NCBI GenBank assembly: GCA_030549175.1
Contig: JAUKUA010000003.1
Location: forward strand, 3,906,001-3,970,000
From: Lasiosphaeris hirsuta
Lineage: Eukaryota > Ascomycota > Sordariomycetes > Sordariales > Lasiosphaeriaceae
Direction: 5' to 3'
DNA length: 64,000 nucleotides
Of this stretch, positions 44,387 to 56,062 are shown piece by piece. The first letter of the stretch is position 1. Each line of letters opens with the position of its first letter. Under the pieces are notes generated by a model, which saw only the letters and a program-made list of their open reading frames with translations, ran no database searches and was not told the DNA's origin. The translations under genes and the position numbers were made by a program.

Positions 44387-46234
44387 ATGGCAACACAGAT
44401 CGACCAGCTCCTTGCCGTGCAGTCGGCTGGCAGCTTTCCTGAGGAATCGCAAATTTCGCCCTCTGTCGCCCCGTCACTTACATATTCGGAGTCGGCCGAC
44501 GAACAAGAAATTGAAGAACCCCGCCAAGTTGAGCCACGCCGTAGACGCGCCTCAACACGCCTGATCGCCCAGAGCCCTGCGGACATCCAGCGCATTACGG
44601 GCGAGACGACTACACAGTTGATCAAGCGCTGCTGTGGTGGTGGCTGCTGTCTCAACTTGGAATCGCGAAAAGATGGTGTTAACTATGAAAGTGTCGAGCT
44701 CCCCGAGAATGACGCATTTCAATCCTTGTTACTAAAGATCGACGCGATTCCTTCCGCACTGAGCAACGTTTCCGACTTGCCCGAACAGACCATGTTCCTG
44801 CAACCTCTTCGCCGGTCCTCCAACCTGTCGGCCCCTACCGTTGCTTCTGTGTCAGCTAGCGCTACCCGCGACACAATCGCTGATGCCGACATCGCAAAGA
44901 CGTTGGACGCCCTAAGCCTAGAAGACCTCGACACAAAGATCCAACCGCCATCTTTTGTCCAACCCCACCCACCGCATCATGTCTTCCCTGCTCGCATCCA
45001 CAACACCCGGGAGCTGACTGGGGTTGGGGCCGAGAAACGGACGTTCCACTTTGACCTCGATGTCACGAACTATCCCGAGGGCGAGGGTGTAGACTTCAAG
45101 GTTGGCGGCGCAATAGGTGTTTCGGCACCCAATGAGGACGATATGGTCGACGAGGTCCTCGATCTCCTCCTCGTACCCCGGTTCCTGCGCGATAAGCCTG
45201 TACTCCTCCAAACAACCAAGGGGAGATGGCCTACAGTATGGGGTGAAGATCAGGCACGAGAGCTTGTCACAACGCGCCGGGACCTGTTCACCTGGTGCTC
45301 TGACATCCAGTCATACCCGCCCACGAAGCAACTCTTGCGCGTACTCGCCGAGTATGCGACAGACGAGAAGGAGCGGAGGATACTTCTTTTCTTGTGCGCG
45401 GCTGAGGGCCAGGGCGTGTTTTGCGACTTCCGGACAGGTCCCCACGTCACTCTTGTGCAGTTGCTACACGCATTCCCCAGCGCCAAGCCTCCACTAGAGC
45501 TTGTCTTCTCCGTGCTTCAGCCTTTGATGCCGCGCTTTTACTCGCTCTCTAACGACCCGCACGAGTCCTTTGAGACCCGGGACGGCAAGCAGCACCGCCT
45601 GATTGAGATAGCCGTCACCGTTCATGAGACGAATGACTGGCGGTCAGGCAGTCGCTCTGGCATCGGATCTGGCTACTTCCAGCGACAGGCTCTCAAGTTC
45701 ATCGAGGCCAAGAAAAGGGGTGAGGCCGACCCCGAATTTTATATCCCCATGTTCAAAGGCCTTATGGCCAACCCTTTGGCAAAGGAATTTGTGTCGGACG
45801 GCCCCATGTTGTTGATTGGCGCGGGCGTGGGCATTGCGCCCTTCCGCGGCTTCGTGCAGCGCCGCCTCAAGACGGCAAACTGCGCAAACAAGGTGTGGGT
45901 GCTCCAGGGCATCCGCGACTCACTGGTCGACGAGCTGTACAGTGGCGAGTGGGGCGTGCACGAGGACGAAGTCAAGCGGGTAGTGCAAAGCCGCCGCGGC
46001 GAGGGCCGCTATGTGCAGGAGGAGGTCAAGCACCAATCAGACTTGGTCTGGTACATCATCAACTCGGTTGATGGACGTGTCTTCGTTTGTGGCAGCACAA
46101 AGGGGATGGGCGAGGGTGTGGAAACGGCGCTGATTGAGGTGGCCATGGAGAAGGGCAACCTTGAGCGTGAGGAGGCGAGGCAGTTCTGGGAGCTCAAGAA
46201 GGAGGCTGGGCAGTATATCGCCGAGACTTGGTGA
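44387..46234 (+). CDS. Stand-alone FAD/NADPH oxidoreductase module (CPR-type, no FMN domain)
   Basis: Single exon, 615 aa from ATG 44387 (the frame is open upstream only through TTG). The C-terminal two thirds match the FAD and NADPH domains of cytochrome P450 reductase, sulfite reductase flavoprotein and Tah18: R383-F-Y-S for FAD, the connecting region before it, G478-AGVGIAPFRGF for the pyrophosphate of NADPH, VWVLQGIRDSL, RVFVCGSTKGMGEGVE, and a C-terminal Trp615 that could stack on the flavin. There is no flavodoxin domain. The first 180 residues instead are acidic and Arg-rich and hold C82-C83-GGG-C87-C88. The electron acceptor is unknown; a heme or Fe-S partner is inference. A long pyrimidine-rich leader with one uORF precedes it. 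Confidence 0.88.
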   Translation: MATQIDQLLAVQSAGSFPEESQISPSVAPSLTYSESADEQEIEEPRQVEPRRRRASTRLIAQSPADIQRITGETTTQLIKRCCGGGCCLNLESRKDGVNYESVELPENDAFQSLLLKIDAIPSALSNVSDLPEQTMFLQPLRRSSNLSAPTVASVSASATRDTIADADIAKTLDALSLEDLDTKIQPPSFVQPHPPHHVFPARIHNTRELTGVGAEKRTFHFDLDVTNYPEGEGVDFKVGGAIGVSAPNEDDMVDEVLDLLLVPRFLRDKPVLLQTTKGRWPTVWGEDQARELVTTRRDLFTWCSDIQSYPPTKQLLRVLAEYATDEKERRILLFLCAAEGQGVFCDFRTGPHVTLVQLLHAFPSAKPPLELVFSVLQPLMPRFYSLSNDPHESFETRDGKQHRLIEIAVTVHETNDWRSGSRSGIGSGYFQRQALKFIEAKKRGEADPEFYIPMFKGLMANPLAKEFVSDGPMLLIGAGVGIAPFRGFVQRRLKTANCANKVWVLQGIRDSLVDELYSGEWGVHEDEVKRVVQSRRGEGRYVQEEVKHQSDLVWYIINSVDGRVFVCGSTKGMGEGVETALIEVAMEKGNLEREEARQFWELKKEAGQYIAETW

Positions 46235-48244
46235 TTGTGCTCGATATGCCTCGGTGGGCTTGGGTCAAGGGGGGAGGGGGGAGGGGAAACATGGAATTTC
46301 GATTTTTTTTATACCGCTTTGCGGACTTGAGAAGGGAACTGTGGGGCTGAGGGAGAGACTCTCTTAGATGGGCGTTCTGGCGTGTGCATTGTTGGTGTCG
46401 ATGGGAGGCACTTTGCCTATGATGACGGGAATTATAGCATGAGGCTCGGGCCGGTATTAGAAAAACGCCATTAGAGATACCTTGAGATACATGGCTGACT
46501 TTGATGGCGATGTTTGCAAGTTGTGCTTTCAGCTCCTTGCTCAAATGTATAGACCAGCATAGGTATTTAGAATGGGAGTTGGGAAACGTAAATACAGCAT
46601 CGAAACAAGAGGTTTACTGATACGTGATTCGATCTCCTGGCAGGGTGCGGATTATGATCTTTTCACCTCCACGACCCCTGCTCACCGCGATAGACGGCAG
46701 TCCGGCCGAACGCTAGCGCCCTTGAGACACCCTCGAGACTGCGGTATGCACATATAAGAGTTGGCGTCCGAGCATCCCTACTCGAACAATACCCCCTTGC
46801 CGACCGGAGGCCGAGAGTGACGTAGGTCGCATGGGCCGTTGGACGGCCGATAAGGACGACGGGGCTGACGCAATTGCTCCCTAGGAGCTCGCAACGGCGA
46901 CGGCGCAGCTGCACTAGTTGGGAAAGGAGGGGGGAGCTTGGAGAGGTGGGGTTGATGTGTGAGTGACTGGGGAAACTACTTCAATTAGTAAACGATTGTT
47001 GATCGGCACATCGGCTAGTGCTAGTCCTGTGTAGGCAGTGGACGTCCTGAGAGTGGGAGGATGAGAAGGATGTTGATTTCCGATTGATGACAGGCGGCTT
47101 ACACTATTAGGCCAGGGGGTTTCGGCATCTGTTGAGCGATCTGGGGTTAGGGGCTGGCACTTCGTCCGCCCGTCGTCCGACAATCGTCCGGGTTTTAGAG
47201 GCTGGCTCTCTTCTTCTCTTTATTGTGGGTGCTGTGTGAGAAGTGGCCGGGGACTTTCTTCACAGACATATTCGGGGTCGAACCAGTTGTAGTCGAGACC
47301 ACAGATGTATCATTCGTGTGCGGATTACTAGTAGACGTGCCAGCCAGGGGCGATTCAAGATGCTGACCACCCATTCAATGTAGATAAACTTCCATCTACG
47401 ATACTAAATACTGTTATGGATAGAATACTTTGTAGGTGTATTCCCGGTGTTCCGTAGACTAGCAAAGTCGTTTAGGGTTTCAACCCGAGGTGTTTTCTTG
47501 GCCCTGGCCTGCGAAACTTGGTTAGATATGAAGCCAGGGGCATGCAAAGAAGACCTCTGACTCCGGAGGTCGAGTGTACAAATGGGCGTAGTGAACGTGA
47601 GAATTAGTTTACCAAACAGAGACTCAATAACCAAGGGAGCGATCGATTTACCCCCACCTGCATTACTAAGTCGTTGGTGCTGTTGTAGGTGAGAGATCCG
47701 CCTCAGCGGCCAGCTGTGGGCTTGGGTGCTTGAAAAAATGCCGGGAAATGTGTGTTTGTCATGCTGATTCAATCGGATTGGGGTGGAGAGACGATTGGAA
47801 ATTCGGCGTGGTCGGGGTGTAGTTCCCGCTTGGGGAATGCGCTTCTGCCGCGATTGGCTGTGTCAGGGGGACTTGGACAACTGCAAAGCCTGCGCTAAGC
47901 TTTTTTTCTGTTGGAGCGCGACCCCTGAAAAATTGGGGAACAGTCTGGACTCCATCGACGCCATGGATCTCTCTGGATCGAGTTGGCTGAGATTTGCTGA
48001 GCGAGCCCTGAGTAACACCCGACAGCCACGCGGGAGGTCTGCGAAGGCGAGCTAGGGGGAATGTGGGAGCCTGCTACACGGTCTTGGCAGCAGACCCATG
48101 TACCTACGGCTCAATTGCTACCCCCCCTCCCTCGTGATCCCGGCCTGAGCTTGCCGATGCTGCGAGCCTGAGGTGGGTGTACCCCGTTCTTGGAGGCTAG
48201 ACACTCCGAACAGTGTGCCTACTGCTACGAGCAAATATGAATAG
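46235..48244. other. Intergenic region before the nitroreductase gene
   Basis: No gene supported. Confidence 0.6.
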
Positions 48245-48252
48245 TATATATA
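48245..48252 (+). promoter_or_regulatory. Candidate TATA box of the nitroreductase gene
   Basis: TATATATA 85 bp before the first ATG (48337), at a spacing that allows a short leader. Confidence 0.45.
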
Positions 48253-48336
48253 GAGCTCGGCCTTTCTGCCGCATCCACCTATATCCCATCTCCCTCCACT
48301 CGTCTCACACTCTTCACTCCAGCACCAAGCAAGCCT

Positions 48337-49206
48337 ATGCAGCGAATTATCAAGTCCGCAACAAGAGCCTTTCCCGCCCTTCGAGCGACCGTTCTAGCCA
48401 CGCCAACGTCCCGAGCATCACTACGACCAGCACACTACTACTCCACCAACATCAAGCCCACCAACGCCAAGCCCACCAACACCATGGCCGCCAACGCATT
48501 CCTCGACTTCCTCAAGGCCCGCCGCACCTTCTATGCCCTCAACGGGGAGCTGACGGTCACGCCCGCCCGTGTTGAGGAGATCGTCAAGGAGGCGCTCCAG
48601 CACGTCCCCAGCAGCTTCAACTCACAGAGCAACCGCGTTGTCGTCCTGTTCGGCGCCGAGCACGACAAGTTCTGGGAGATCACCACCGAGACCCTCAAGG
48701 CTATTGTGCCTGCTGAGAGCTGGGAGTCGACCGGCAATCGCATGGCCATGTTCAAGGGCGCTGCCGGATCAGTGCGTTTCACCTCCTTTTCTGCCTAGTT
48801 CGCCCCATTGCTAACATGAACCCTCTTGTAGATCCTTTTCTTCGAGGACGAGGACGTCGTCAAGGGCATGCAGGCTAAGTTCGCCATCTACGCCGACAGG
48901 TATGTCTCAACTCCCTCCACAGCGGAAGGCGTCATGACTGACCTCCCTTGAAATAGATTCCCCGTCTGGTCTACCCAAAGCAGCGGCATGCTCCAGCACG
49001 CCCTCTGGGTGGCTCTTGAGGCCGAGGGCCTAGGTGCCAACCTTCAGCACTACAACCCGCTCGTCGACGCCAAGGTCGCCGAGACATGGGAGCTGCCCAC
49101 CACCTGGAAGCTCAATGCCCAGCTCGTCTTTGGCGGCCGGGCGGCCGGCGCCGGTGACAAGACTTTTGCGCCTGTCGAGGAGAAGTTCAAGTCGTTCGGC
49201 GCTTAA
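48337..49206 (+). CDS. Nitroreductase family protein (HBN1/FRM2-like), probably mitochondrial
   Basis: Three exons, 48337-48771, 48832-48899 and 48957-49206, give 250 aa. The family holds FMN-dependent NAD(P)H oxidoreductases related to yeast Hbn1 and Frm2, linked to fatty-acid and redox signalling. Visible: FLDFLKARRTFYALNGE (arginine-rich start of the fold), VPSSFNSQSNRVVVLFG (FMN phosphate site), AAGSILFFED, FPVWSTQSSGMLQHALWVALEAEGLGANLQHYN and the C-terminal WKLNAQLVFGG. Residues 1-49 are rich in Arg, Ala, Ser and Thr with no acidic residue: a textbook mitochondrial presequence. A second ATG at 48484 (ACCATGG, strong context) starts exactly at the fold and would give a 201-aa cytosolic form, the usual length of the family. 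Confidence 0.93.
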
Positions 49207-49606
49207 GCCGCGTCTCTAAATCGTGACCGTGATCTGGAGATTTTGGTCATTTGCTTATTTTGCATTGGGAGGAGTCTTCTGTTTTTGAAGCCAGATGTAA
49301 ATACCCACTCGTGGAGCCTGCGATGCGAATCCATAGACCAAGATGAATGGAATTGGCATAAACTTTAAGATTGAAAAACTGTGATGTGTGCAACACATAC
49401 TTACTGGGTTGCAATGTAACTGAATTGTGATGTGGCGATGCTATGCAGTAGGGGGGTTATTGGCGATACTGATTAGGGAACATACGAGACCTATATGGAA
49501 CCACGCGAGCTTGTGATTGAATTAGTCGGCTCCAGGCTATGAAACTTACACTGGTCGTGCTCCTTTCCCTATCCCACACATTCAATCGCCTTCTCGGAAT
49601 GGCGAT
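49207..49606. other. Intergenic region between convergent genes
   Basis: Holds the 3' ends of the nitroreductase (+) and PSD1 (-) genes. Nothing else seen. Confidence 0.6.
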
Positions 49607-51307
49607 TTACTCGTCCTGTACACGGCCCAAAGCCTGACCAACCTTGAGCTTCTGGCCCTTTTCTACGTTCCATGACCAACCCTTTTTCACAGCGCCCGAA
49701 GCATCAAGCTCAGGAGCGGGCGCCTCAAAGACCAGCACAATTGTGCTGCCAAGCTGGAACCCGCCCATCTCCTCACCACGACGGAGTGCGTGACCCCCTA
49801 GCACAACGCTCGCCGACTCATATGTAGCCTCTGCATATCCCAGGTAAGGCTCTCCTCTTTCGGCAGCTTCCTCAGCAGCACGGTCAGCGGCCGTGTCTGT
49901 AGTGAGGCTGTTGGTGCGCAGTTCACGGTCAAAGTTGATCTTAATGGACCCAACGTTTGTAGCACCGACGGGTACATAGCTAAAGAAGCCCCAGCGCCAC
50001 CGCCCAAGGAGGACAACACGTTCGTTGAGAGTGAAAAGGCCGGGTAGGGTGCGCTGCAGGTAGGGCGAGACGCTGAAGAGCTCACCGGCAAAGTGCCGCC
50101 GCCGCTCGACTACCCAGTTGGTGGGCGAGTGGAAGCGGTGGTAGTCGCCAGGAGCGAGATAGATGACAGCGTAGTAGAGCGCGTTTTGGATACCGGGCGA
50201 GATGAGATCGTACCATGGCTTCTCGCCAAGGGCAAGCTCGGCGCGAACTTCAGACACGGAGGCAGGGGATGGGGTGACGGACTCGTCTTTAGGCTTGGTG
50301 AGCTTGCTTGACTTTTTGGTACCAGAGAGGAGGTCAGGCAGTGTGTAGGAGATACCGTTCACACGGGCGAACTCCTTGTCCTTTTCAACCAACTGTTCGT
50401 CACCTTTAAGCTCTTTTATAGCACGGTTAGGCTTGGCGTCGCCGTTGAGGCCTTGACTTGAAATACTGGGCGTTGGCGAGTTTTGACCAAGCAGTGCGTC
50501 AATGGTGTATGTCATGCCCTTGACTTGCTCAATATCACCGCCCTCTATCCGTCCAAACTGCAGAATACGACCGTCCGCTGGGGATATGAGGGCGTTGTGG
50601 TCAGGGTCTAGGGGGCGCACACCTGGTTTGAGAGTGCGATAAAAGAAGGCGGCTAAGTTTGGGAAGTTGTGAAGATCCTGCTCTTCAATCTCATCCAAGC
50701 TAAACGGTAAGTTAGTCAATGTAACAAGATAAGTGCAGCCCTTCTAAGCTTACTTGACGCCGAAAAAAAAAGAATACAGCCGGAACCCAGGTACTCGAAG
50801 ATAGTAAGGAATGTCTAGCTCATTGAACTTGCCCCATAGGCGCGATATAGCCTTTAGGGGCAGCGTAGACATTATCTGCACCTGCCTGAAGTGCTCGTTA
50901 GCATCTGCATTGATGGGTATCGCCCTCACTAGGGGAACACAGGAAACAAGAGCGTACCATGGACCGTCGGGTCTAATGCGTGGCCTCTTTTTGGGTTGCG
51001 ATCCTGGCTCGCCATTGTCCTCGGACTCCTTCTCCTCCCTTGAGTACACCTTGTAGAACTGTACCAGCCCCAGAAACCCGATTCCAAGGCCTATGGGGAT
51101 TGGATGCCACTCGATTTTGGTCGAGGGCTTTGGCCGTTTTGGCGGCTGCTGGGAGAAAGGTCGGCGTCCAAGGATGCGACGCGCCGCTGGCTGCGCCCGG
51201 CGAGACGCAAGAAATGTTTGCCGACAGACGCAAGTCGGAGACCGGCCGAGTGTTGCTTGCGCAAGCCCAGTCCTGGCCGAGATGGGGCCCCAAACGGCAG
51301 CAGCCAT
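49607..51307 (-). CDS. PSD1: Mitochondrial phosphatidylserine decarboxylase proenzyme
   Basis: Psd1 makes phosphatidylethanolamine from phosphatidylserine in the inner mitochondrial membrane. Exons on the minus strand are 51307-50958, 50885-50754 and 50699-49607, giving 524 aa. Both junctions restore conserved text: RIRPDGPW|QVQIMST and FFGV|NLDEIEEQDLHNFPNLAAFF. The first intron (50957-50886) is 72 nt and stop-free. The N-terminus is a mitochondrial presequence (AARRILGRRPFSQQPPKRPK), then one membrane span (IPIGLGIGFLGLVQFYKVY). The catalytic domain shows ISPADGRILQFGRIEGG, APGDYHRFHSPTNW and VGATNVGSIKINFD. The self-cleavage site LGST is near the end, with Ser479 predicted to become the pyruvoyl group. 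A charged insert of about 90 residues between the early and late catalytic blocks is usual in filamentous fungi. The frame extends upstream only via GTG, so the ATG at 51307 is chosen. Confidence 0.95.
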
Positions 51308-52315
51308 CTTCAATTGCTCCGGCACACGCGGTCGCCAGTTTCTTTGCGATGCTCGGAATCTATCGGCGGAAATGAAGATTAGCGGCTAGCTTAGTCGCTA
51401 GGCATTGGTGTTCAGCAAAAGTGTCATAGAGCTTGTGACAGATGCGCGAGCCGACGCCAAAGGAGTTGGATACGGGCTGGCAGGGGCGACGCGGTTCTCG
51501 AAGCTGCACAACGAGATCAATGGATCGGCGTCATGACGCAGGGTAAACGAGAATTGCGAGATGAAGACGCTAAGTTGGTAGCTAGTCGTTGGCTAACGGC
51601 GTTTCCCGTTGCCTGCCCGAGGGAAGGCGTCCCAGCAAAGCGCAACCTTTAGTGCCTGGTACCCGCGACATCAGAACACTTGGCCCCCGCAGACGCTGAG
51701 CAGAGCGCTGAAATTCGCAGAGGTTTTGATCGATGAGCTTACGGGAATGGGGACTGGGATATTCAGGAACATATGCTCTAGAGGCTTAACGATAGTTGTT
51801 CTTTTTTCTATCATACTTTCCATCTCAATCTTCCAGCAAGATCCAACGAGCGTCAATGTTCCTTATGAGCCCTATACGATTCCCAGACAAAAAGTTCCAG
51901 GTCATCCCGTTCGCCTTAACTCGTGTGGGGCAGGTACTATATACCTTGGCGGTACCTTTCCGGCTGTTTCTGAAGACAGCGTGGAATTTTGGAGCTGACA
52001 AGAACGTCAAGAAACAGCTCTCAGAGCAATCTGAGCAACATTGCTCTGCTCACCAACACACGAGTCTTTTGCTCGCCTCGTATTTCGCCGAGCAATCGCC
52101 CAAGCCCCTTTTGGTCCACTACGTGTTTTGGTTTCCGGTTCACGCCGAGGACCTATTCAGAAGCCAGACTCAACTTTTGCCAGGCATGCCCTCTCTTGTT
52201 TACTGACTAGGCCAGCGCCTTGACGATTACCGACCCAACCCGAACAAGCGACCAAACGATCGATTTCGAACCCGAATCAGGTACCATTGAACACATTGTC
52301 GAACGACGGTCAAAG
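51308..52315. promoter_or_regulatory. Shared upstream region of PSD1 (-) and the HERP-like gene (+)
   Basis: About 1 kb between two divergent start codons with no gene of its own. It must hold both promoters. I see no clear TATA box. Confidence 0.6.
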
Positions 52316-54714
52316 ATGGTCGAGATGGCGGATGGCTCAACAGGTCCCTCGCAGCCTGCGCCCCAGGATGCGGCACCCTTTACGGCCAACCTACAGATCG
52401 TGTCTCCCAATGTTGGAATCGGCCCTTTGGTCTTTCCCGCGCTGTCTCCAGATACAACAGTGCGCCAGCTGAAGAAAAGGATACGGGAAGCGCTGCCGTC
52501 TCATCCAGCTGATGATCACCAACGGTTGATCCATCGGGGGAGACTCCTCGCGCGCGACAGCGACACGCTACAGGAGATATTCACCGAAGAGCAGGTAGGT
52601 TTCCCGGGCAGCCAGCCGCGTCGCGATCAGCAAAACACTAACATGGCTCCCAATAGCTTCGCGTCGGAGACCAGCAGACCCTTCACTTGGTCTTGAGAGA
52701 CGTCGCCGACCACCACGGTCCAGCCCACCTCTCCTCTCAACCAACCCCACTACTCGGCCAAAGTCCTGGCCCTGGAAATACCCCGATGCGCCCCGATGGT
52801 CAAGCGCATCACCACCACCATCCCCAACATCACCCCCAGCGCCGTGTCCTCGCTCAGGGCGGACTGCCGCATGGCCTCCACGCTGCTGCCCCGGGCTTCC
52901 CTAACATGGCCCAGATTCCTCATGCGCAGGCTGGGATAGCACAAATGGTGGCGCAACAGCAACAGCAGCAGCATCAGAGCATGGTGCAGTGGATGAACCA
53001 ATTGCAGCGCGAGGCGGGCTACCGGCAGTACCTGACGCAGCAGCAAAGAGAACGGGCCGCTATGGGTGCCCACGTCTTCCAAGACGGCAACCCCAACGCC
53101 AGTGCCAACGCACAGGGTAATGCCACGGAGCACACCGGTGGCAGAAATGGCCCTGCCAGCCCAGCCCCGACACAGACAGTGACCCGTGAGGTCATCGGGC
53201 CCAATGGCCAGTACTGGAGGATGACAGTGAATGAGACGGTTGGTGGTTCCAGCACCAATCCCCCTCCAACTGGAAGTGGATCGACCCCTAACCCTGCTGG
53301 TCGTGGGCCCCTGTCCCCAGTTGATGTGGCTAGCATCATGCGTGGGGCCGACGCGACCCAGGCAACCCAAGCAATGACCAATGCCATGCACCGGAGCACA
53401 TCAGGAGCCTCGTTGGCGAGCATGGCCAACTTGGCCAATTTCAATGGCCCAATCCAGCCTATCCAGCCCGGTGTCACGACGCCCCTATTTCCTGGAACCT
53501 CGAGACATGCCAGCCGGACCGCCACCCCTGATTTTATGGCGAGGCCAGTGAGCAATGGAAGTAACAACCCTAGTACTATACCCCAGAGCCAGTCAGTCGC
53601 TCACCCACCGCCGGGTCAGCCAGAGGTGTATATTTTATCTTCACCCACCGGCCCCCGCGGTCTGCTGATGAATGGAGGCTCGGAGATGTATGTAACTCCG
53701 GCAACCCGCCAGCCGAACCTTGGGCCCTTCTCGCTCCAGACAACAATACGGCAGCAGTTGCCGCTACCCGCTCACTCTTGGCCTCCGCAAACGCAAACAT
53801 ATCAGCCGCAGCCTCATCTTAGACACCCTCCTGGTCAAGCACAACCACAGGTCCAGCCGCAGGTGCAGGTACAAGTGCGGGTTGGACAGCAGCAGCAGCA
53901 GCAGCCGCCGCCGCCGCCGCCACAGCTGCGTAACAGGCAACCCCAGCAGCCGCAGCAAGTCCCGGTCCACGCTATACAGGCACACCCTGTCAATCCTGGA
54001 GCAGTTGCATTAGCAGCGGCGGCGTGGCCTCACATATGGCTGATCATTAGGCTGGTAGTCTTTGTCTGGTGGTTCACGTCTAATGACCCCAGTTGGTCTC
54101 GTTGGGTAACCATGGTGGCCATCGCTGTTGCCGTCTTCGCCCTCAACACAGGTCTGCTCAATGGATTTGCGAATCAGGCATGGGATCCGTTCCGGCAGCA
54201 TCTGGAGGGTCTGATTCCCCTAGTAGACCCGAACCGACAGCAGCGTGAAGCACAACCTGCCGCACCCCCAGAGCCGGCTGCTCCGAACGGCAATGCTAGG
54301 GCAGCTGCGGCTGCGGGTGGACCACCGGCAGATCCAAACCCGGCCCAAGTGGCTCGTAGGCTGGTGGCTGATCGCAGGAACGCGAATGCAAATTGGCTCC
54401 TGGACACTGTGCGGCGGTTTGAAAGGGCAGGCCTTTTGTTCTTGGCGAGCATTGCGCCAGGAGTAGCAGAGCGCCATATCGCCAACCTCGAAGCACAGGA
54501 GCGTGCCGAGCGTCAGAGGAGGGAGGCGGAAGAAACTGCTGCTGCAGAGGCGGCGGCGGAGGCGACTGCGGAGGCGACTGCGGAGGCGACTGCGGCTGCG
54601 GCGGCAGCAACTGTGAGTGAACAGGATGGAGTGGACAATCAAGAAAACCAGGAACACACTGAGCAAATTGGTCAACAAGCTGCTCGTGAGCAACCGCCCG
54701 TGATCCAAGTTTAG
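52316..54714 (+). CDS. HERP/Usa1-like ubiquitin-domain ER membrane protein
   Basis: Two exons, 52316-52594 and 52657-54714, give 778 aa. An ATG at 52325 is also possible, and the frame upstream of 52316 has only TTG. The N-terminal ubiquitin-like domain (about 20-105) shows VRQLKKRIREALP, HQRLIHRGRLLARDSDTLQEIF and, across the intron, EEQ|LRVGDQQTLHLVLRD. A long Gln/Pro/His-rich linker follows. Then comes a paired hydrophobic segment, PHIWLIIRLVVFVWWFTSND and WVTMVAIAVAVFALNTGLLN at about 550-595, as in HERPUD1 and yeast Usa1. The C-terminus is an Ala/Glu/Arg helix with AEAT repeats. Family members scaffold the Hrd1 ligase in ER-associated degradation. The order UBL, linker, two spans supports HERP over other UBL proteins; orthology to Usa1 is inference. 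Confidence 0.88.
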
Positions 54715-56062
54715 ATGTGAAAAGAGGATCGGAACTTAGCTCGCTTTGGGGGAAAATTTATCAGGTCGAGCGCGTCGGGACAGTGATGCATTTGTATTTC
54801 GTTGGCCATGAGGAATGTGCGCGTATGGAAAGTCCGTATGATGAAGCGAAAGGGGCGTTGGGGGTTGTGCTTGTTCTTCTTCAGGTCTTGAGATTTCAGG
54901 ATGGCGACATACCATATGAGCATGGTTGCGCCTTATTTCCCTGAGTGTCCTACCGCGGAGTAGGGAGGTAAAGAAACAGAGAGTCGACCATTTGAGAACA
55001 ACAGCGCCAGTATAAATCATAGTAATAAAATCTACTTTAAATTCCCTTTTTTTGTTGCATCGCAACAAGTCAGCTATACAGTGTCATAGGTATCATAAAG
55101 CGTTCCCGTCAAGCTGTGTCAAGCTGTGTCGTCAGAGTACAGGGGTGGCTCCAAATCCCGCATCAGGTACGGCAAGGTATGTACCTAGGCACGTTCGTCT
55201 TCAGCGTGTGGGGTACCCCGGAAAACGGATTGTCCAAGGGACGGTAATTTTTTCCATGCGCCTCACCTCGATTATGCGACTCGGGCTCCTGATGATTCAG
55301 GAAGGCAACCACCGTCCTTTTGATGCCAGATGGCCCCGTGGCACGCCCTGGTCCGAACTCACCACATCACTTCACGCAAAAAGGTCGCGCACTTGCGCAA
55401 AGCCGCCGACAAGTTTTCATGCTACGCACTACTCCGAATTGGAGGCAGCCCAGGAATCATGTACTGCAGGGGCAGCGAACGAGGGGTTCGAGAATGGGTT
55501 GCCACAGTTCAAGTTAGATCCCTCGACTTTCTCTTAGTGGATGAATTGGTTGACTCGCAACATGCAGGGGCTGCGATACAAGGAGTTTCAGCTAGTATCT
55601 AAGCCAGCCATGATAGAGCATGAACCCGCTCAACCAGAAGGCCAGCCAGGACTTCTTGAAGTTGAATCGGTCAAGGAGTTTGGTGATGCTATGGAGAAGA
55701 GGGGAATCTCCGGGTGGTGGAAGCGAGCAATGGGCTTTACTTGATTACCCAGCTCCCACAGATTGTGTAGGAACCCTGCCTCGCCAATGCATCACAGCTA
55801 TCGCGAGTGCGTTATGCTTTGACCGTTCAGGGCTGGCGAAATGTCTTATAGCCACGCAGTGTCTTGTAAAGTACTAAATTTCCCATTTGCTTCAACAGTT
55901 CAGGCTTTCGTGGGTTGGCCGAGCAACGTAGATGCATTTGTTTCGAGGGACAGGGGGGTTTCGTAATCTCATAGGGCGACCACCTTATCGATACAGCCCC
56001 TGTCAAATGTATCAGCATCGCCAACCACACCTCCACCACCACCTGCCGATCCACACGCCGTC
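54715..56062. other. Intergenic region before the FAM210-like gene
   Basis: No gene supported. A 10-bp direct repeat (CAAGCTGTGT) occurs twice at about 55112-55131. Confidence 0.55.
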
